64,000 nucleotides of DNA from a bacterium BMS3Abin14. Lineage in GTDB: Bacteria; BMS3Abin14. Each line of letters begins with the position of its first letter. The stretch's first letter is position 1. Made by a program: the position numbers and the translations under genes. Below are positions 61,675-64,000 of this stretch, piece after piece. The stretch is from positions 11,752 to 75,751 of the forward strand of contig BDTG01000004.1 of the NCBI GenBank assembly GCA_002897695.1, read 5' to 3'. The notes under the pieces were generated by a model. The model made no database searches. It was not told the DNA's origin and saw only the letters and a list, made by a program, of their open reading frames with translations.

Positions 61675-62040
61675 ATGGATTTCAAGGACCACACGACACT
61701 CGGACGCACGGGGCTTTCGGTCAACCGCCTGGGGATAGCCGCCTCGTACGGGGCTCCCGGTTCCGCAATCGAGGCGGCGTTTCACGAGCACGGGATCAAC
61801 TTTCTCTACTGGGGGTCCATGCGGAAACCCGGCATGCGGGACGCCATTTTGAACCTGAAGGGAAGCCATCGGGACGCCGAGGCTGACATTTTTCCCCATA
61901 TACCGGCCGAGAACCCACCGGGCATCATGTCGTACACCGCCACACGGTGGGGCCGTCTTCTGAATCCGAAGAAGATGCCGCCCCGGGAAAACCCCATGAC
62001 CGCGGCGGAATGCTATCGGTTCGCCCTCACTCGTATCTGA
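61675..62040 (+). pseudogene. Aldo/keto reductase remnant with internal deletion and lost C-terminus
   Basis: The 121 codons from the ATG at 61675 (AGAGGAG upstream) read as the start of an aldo/keto reductase (LGRTGLSVNRLGIAASYG, INFLYWGSMRKPGMRDAI) and then jump to a late part (ADIFPHIPAENPPGIMSYT, ATRWGRLLNPKKMPP, TAAECYRFAL). The central barrel of about 100 residues is missing without a frame change, and the last 60 or so residues are lost at the stop. The 3' end overlaps the LolC/E gene end by 14 bases. Probably non-functional. Confidence 0.75.
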
Positions 62041-63256
62041 GGATCTCCGCCGGGTGCAACCGCGACGCCCGCCAGGCCGGGTAAACCGTGGACAGATAGC
62101 TGATAACCATGGCGCATCCACCGATGATCAGGACCTCCACCAAGCGAACTCTGACAGGCAGGGTGCTCAGGTAATAGACGCTTCTCGGAAGATCTATAAA
62201 TTTGTAGCGGGCCAGCGCCCAACACAGGCCGGTTCCGGCAGCGATCCCCAGGAGGGTGCCGGCAGTCCCGATGAGCAGCCCCTCCATGCGGAATATCCTG
62301 CCGATGGACTTCCGGCTGGCCCCCATGGCGATGAGAATAGCTATCTCCCTTCCCTTTTCCATGACCACCATGATCAGGGTCCCAACAATATTAAAAGCCG
62401 CCACCAGGACAATGAGAAGAAGGATAACGAAGAGCGTGAACTTCTGTATCCTGAGAGCGGCAAAGAGGTTTCGGTTCATGCTTTTCCAATCTCGAACCCA
62501 GAAGGAATATCCCAGCGCCCCCTGAAGGTCCCGGGCAATTTGGGGAGCCTTCCGGACATCGTCGACCTTCACGGCGACTCCTGTAACCAGATTACCCATA
62601 TCGAAGAAAGACTGAGCGGACCTCAGGTTGATCAGAACCACTCCCGTATCGTAATCGTACATGCCTGTTTCAAACAGGCCGGCAACGGTAAAACGGCTCA
62701 TGACCGGGATCATTCCGAACGGCGAGGCAACCTGGGACGGGGATATAAGGGTTACCGCATCTCCAACCTTCAGGCCTTTCTCGTCGGCCAGGTCCTTTCC
62801 CACAAATACGGCCTTGCCCTCCAGATCCCCGAACCGTCCCTGTGCCATCTCCCCCACGGTCCCGGTAACATTGGCTTCGCGCCCCGGGTCCACCCCTTTC
62901 ACCGCTATTCCTACGGTCCCCCCCTTCGTCTTGAGAAGAGCTTGTCCGAGGACATAGGGAGACGCGGCAACGGCATGCGGGTTTTTCATTACCCTTCTGA
63001 TGATACCCTTATATTCTCCGATTCCTGCGCCGTTGCCCTCGATAAGAATATGGGAGGTTGTACTCAAGATCATGTCCAGCATTGATCCGGTATATCCGGA
63101 CATTACGGACGTCACGACAATCAAGGTCCCCACGCCCAGGGCGATACCCAGGATGGAAACAGCGGTAATTGTGGACACCAGCGTATTGCGCCTGCGGGAT
63201 CTCAGGTGGCGAAAGGCAACCATTGCCTCGAAAGAGAGGCTCACAAAAAGATCCAA
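62027..63256 (-). CDS. Lipoprotein-releasing ABC transporter permease (LolC/LolE family)
   Basis: 409 residues with four transmembrane helices: one near 25-50 and three near the C-terminus (LFVILLLIVLVAAFNIVGTL, LLIGTAGTLLGIAAGTGL, and VLIIGGCAMVISYL), flanking a periplasmic MacB-like domain. LolC/E with LolD moves outer-membrane lipoproteins to LolA. lolD is not adjacent in the window. Its start overlaps the end of the DUF554 gene by 16 bases. Confidence 0.9.
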   Translation of the reverse strand: MDLFVSLSFEAMVAFRHLRSRRRNTLVSTITAVSILGIALGVGTLIVVTSVMSGYTGSMLDMILSTTSHILIEGNGAGIGEYKGIIRRVMKNPHAVAASPYVLGQALLKTKGGTVGIAVKGVDPGREANVTGTVGEMAQGRFGDLEGKAVFVGKDLADEKGLKVGDAVTLISPSQVASPFGMIPVMSRFTVAGLFETGMYDYDTGVVLINLRSAQSFFDMGNLVTGVAVKVDDVRKAPQIARDLQGALGYSFWVRDWKSMNRNLFAALRIQKFTLFVILLLIVLVAAFNIVGTLIMVVMEKGREIAILIAMGASRKSIGRIFRMEGLLIGTAGTLLGIAAGTGLCWALARYKFIDLPRSVYYLSTLPVRVRLVEVLIIGGCAMVISYLSTVYPAWRASRLHPAEILRYE

Positions 63257-63921
63257 ACTAGTACCGGAGCCACGAATATCCCGGGCAACAGGTTGCCCAC
63301 CGGAATCTTCTTTATCTTCAGAAGGTCCAGTCCGATACCCACGATCAGAAGCCCCCCCACTGCGTTCATCTCAGCGATCACCGGATCGGTCAGCAGGAAC
63401 TGGACGGACCCGGCCGCCATGGTGATCAGCCCCTGGTATACCAGCACCGGGAGCGCGGAAAAGATGACCCCGATGCCCAGTGTGGACGCCAGCGCCACCG
63501 AGGCCACGCCGTCTAACGCCGACTTGGCGTACAGAATGGAGGGGCTGCCTCCAAGACCGTCCTGGATTGATCCCATAATAGCCAGGGCGCCCACACAGTA
63601 AAGAAGGCTGGCCGTCACAAAGGCCTCCGCGACATTCCCTGCGCCCGAAAACCTTTCCTGCAGGCGCCGGCCCACCCCGTCCAGCGTCGCCTCAATATGG
63701 AGCGCCTCCCCGGCAATGCCTCCCAGGATTATGCTTCCAATGAGGATAAGGGGCTGTTTTGTCTGAAAGGCCAGTTGAAAACCGATAAGGAGAACCGCCA
63801 GTCCCATCCCCGAGATGACGGTCCCTCTCACCCTTTCCGAGAGGAGATGCCCGAGGTAGCGCCCCAGGATCGATCCCACGATGATGGCGATTACGTTAAC
63901 TAATGTTCCTTGAAGTGGCAT
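63241..63921 (-). CDS. DUF554 family membrane protein
   Basis: 226 residues with six or seven helices. GTLVNVIAIIVGSILGRYLG at the start, and CVGALAIMGSIQDGLGGSPSIL-type core are typical of DUF554 (YdfK/YqgA). Function in cells is not known; one proposal is transport. The ATG is 80 bases from the window end; upstream is AT-rich and could hold its promoter. Confidence 0.93.
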   Translation of the reverse strand: MPLQGTLVNVIAIIVGSILGRYLGHLLSERVRGTVISGMGLAVLLIGFQLAFQTKQPLILIGSIILGGIAGEALHIEATLDGVGRRLQERFSGAGNVAEAFVTASLLYCVGALAIMGSIQDGLGGSPSILYAKSALDGVASVALASTLGIGVIFSALPVLVYQGLITMAAGSVQFLLTDPVIAEMNAVGGLLIVGIGLDLLKIKKIPVGNLLPGIFVAPVLVWIFL

Positions 63922-64000
63922 TGCGTCTCCTGATCCTCTTCCACCTTCGCAAATTTGAAGGTTTTGTGATTATATCCCCTGAAAATGGTTTTGACACTCA

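Overview
The window looks like part of a chromosome from an uncultured anaerobic deltaproteobacterium (Desulfobacterota sensu lato). This is inferred from gene content: a 2-oxoacid:ferredoxin oxidoreductase, several multiheme c-type cytochromes, an NrfD/FeS quinone module, many sigma-54 regulators, an HD-GYP protein, RicT, and a TatD-radical SAM fusion. GC content is high. No rRNA operon, intact tRNA, CRISPR array, prophage or complete insertion sequence was found.

Layout. 0-3.3 kb (minus): a four-subunit 2-oxoacid:ferredoxin oxidoreductase operon ending in an XRE-cupin regulator cut by the window edge. 3.3-8.1 kb: a PAP2 membrane phosphatase and a peptide-type ABC importer (two permeases, binding protein, no ATPases). 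8.2-10.4 kb: a HEAT-repeat protein and an HD-GYP protein, plus a possibly frameshifted small gene. 10.5-16.3 kb: purC, rseC, a small unknown gene, an RluD-type synthase, pgeF, a Gx transporter/NusG-II/ApbE trio, and dksA. 16.4-20 kb: an FbpABC-type importer whose binding-protein gene is broken. 20.2-28.8 kb: MOSC, mogA/moaB, tmk-holB-ricT-metG-tatD/rSAM as a tight housekeeping operon, an RF-like gene and a CCG/4Fe-4S protein. 28.8-31.6 kb: a DUF2892 protein, a repeat-rich gap, a MaoC hydratase and cardiolipin synthase. 31.6-41.4 kb: a 3084-residue cyclic beta-1,2-glucan synthase-like protein, then hpt.

41.5-61.6 kb is the most distinctive part. It holds (a) a sigma-54 response regulator and a histidine kinase with two heme-attachment motifs in its sensor domain; (b) a minus-strand operon with a good -24/-12 promoter encoding two paralogous small membrane proteins, a receiver-like protein lacking the phospho-Asp, a five-heme cytochrome, a Tat-exported ferredoxin, an NrfD membrane protein, and a kinase-less HAMP protein with the same diheme sensor; (c) a GAF histidine kinase with a degenerate GGDEF-like tail; (d) a second minus-strand operon with a near-consensus sigma-54 promoter encoding a small beta-barrel, a ten-heme periplasmic cytochrome and a roughly ten-heme lipoprotein, which is the layout of a porin-cytochrome conduit; (e) a receiver with Glu in place of the phospho-Asp; and (f) a heme-motif histidine kinase with its sigma-54 regulator (GAFTDA in place of GAFTGA). 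My inference is that the NrfD/FeS/cytochrome module moves quinol electrons to the periplasm, the conduit moves them across the outer membrane, and heme-bearing sensors tune sigma-54 transcription to redox state. Function is not proven by sequence alone.

The last 2.4 kb holds an aldo/keto reductase remnant, a LolC/E permease and a DUF554 membrane protein. Two genes (an fbpA-like gene and the aldo/keto reductase) carry large internal deletions, which suggests ongoing gene decay.
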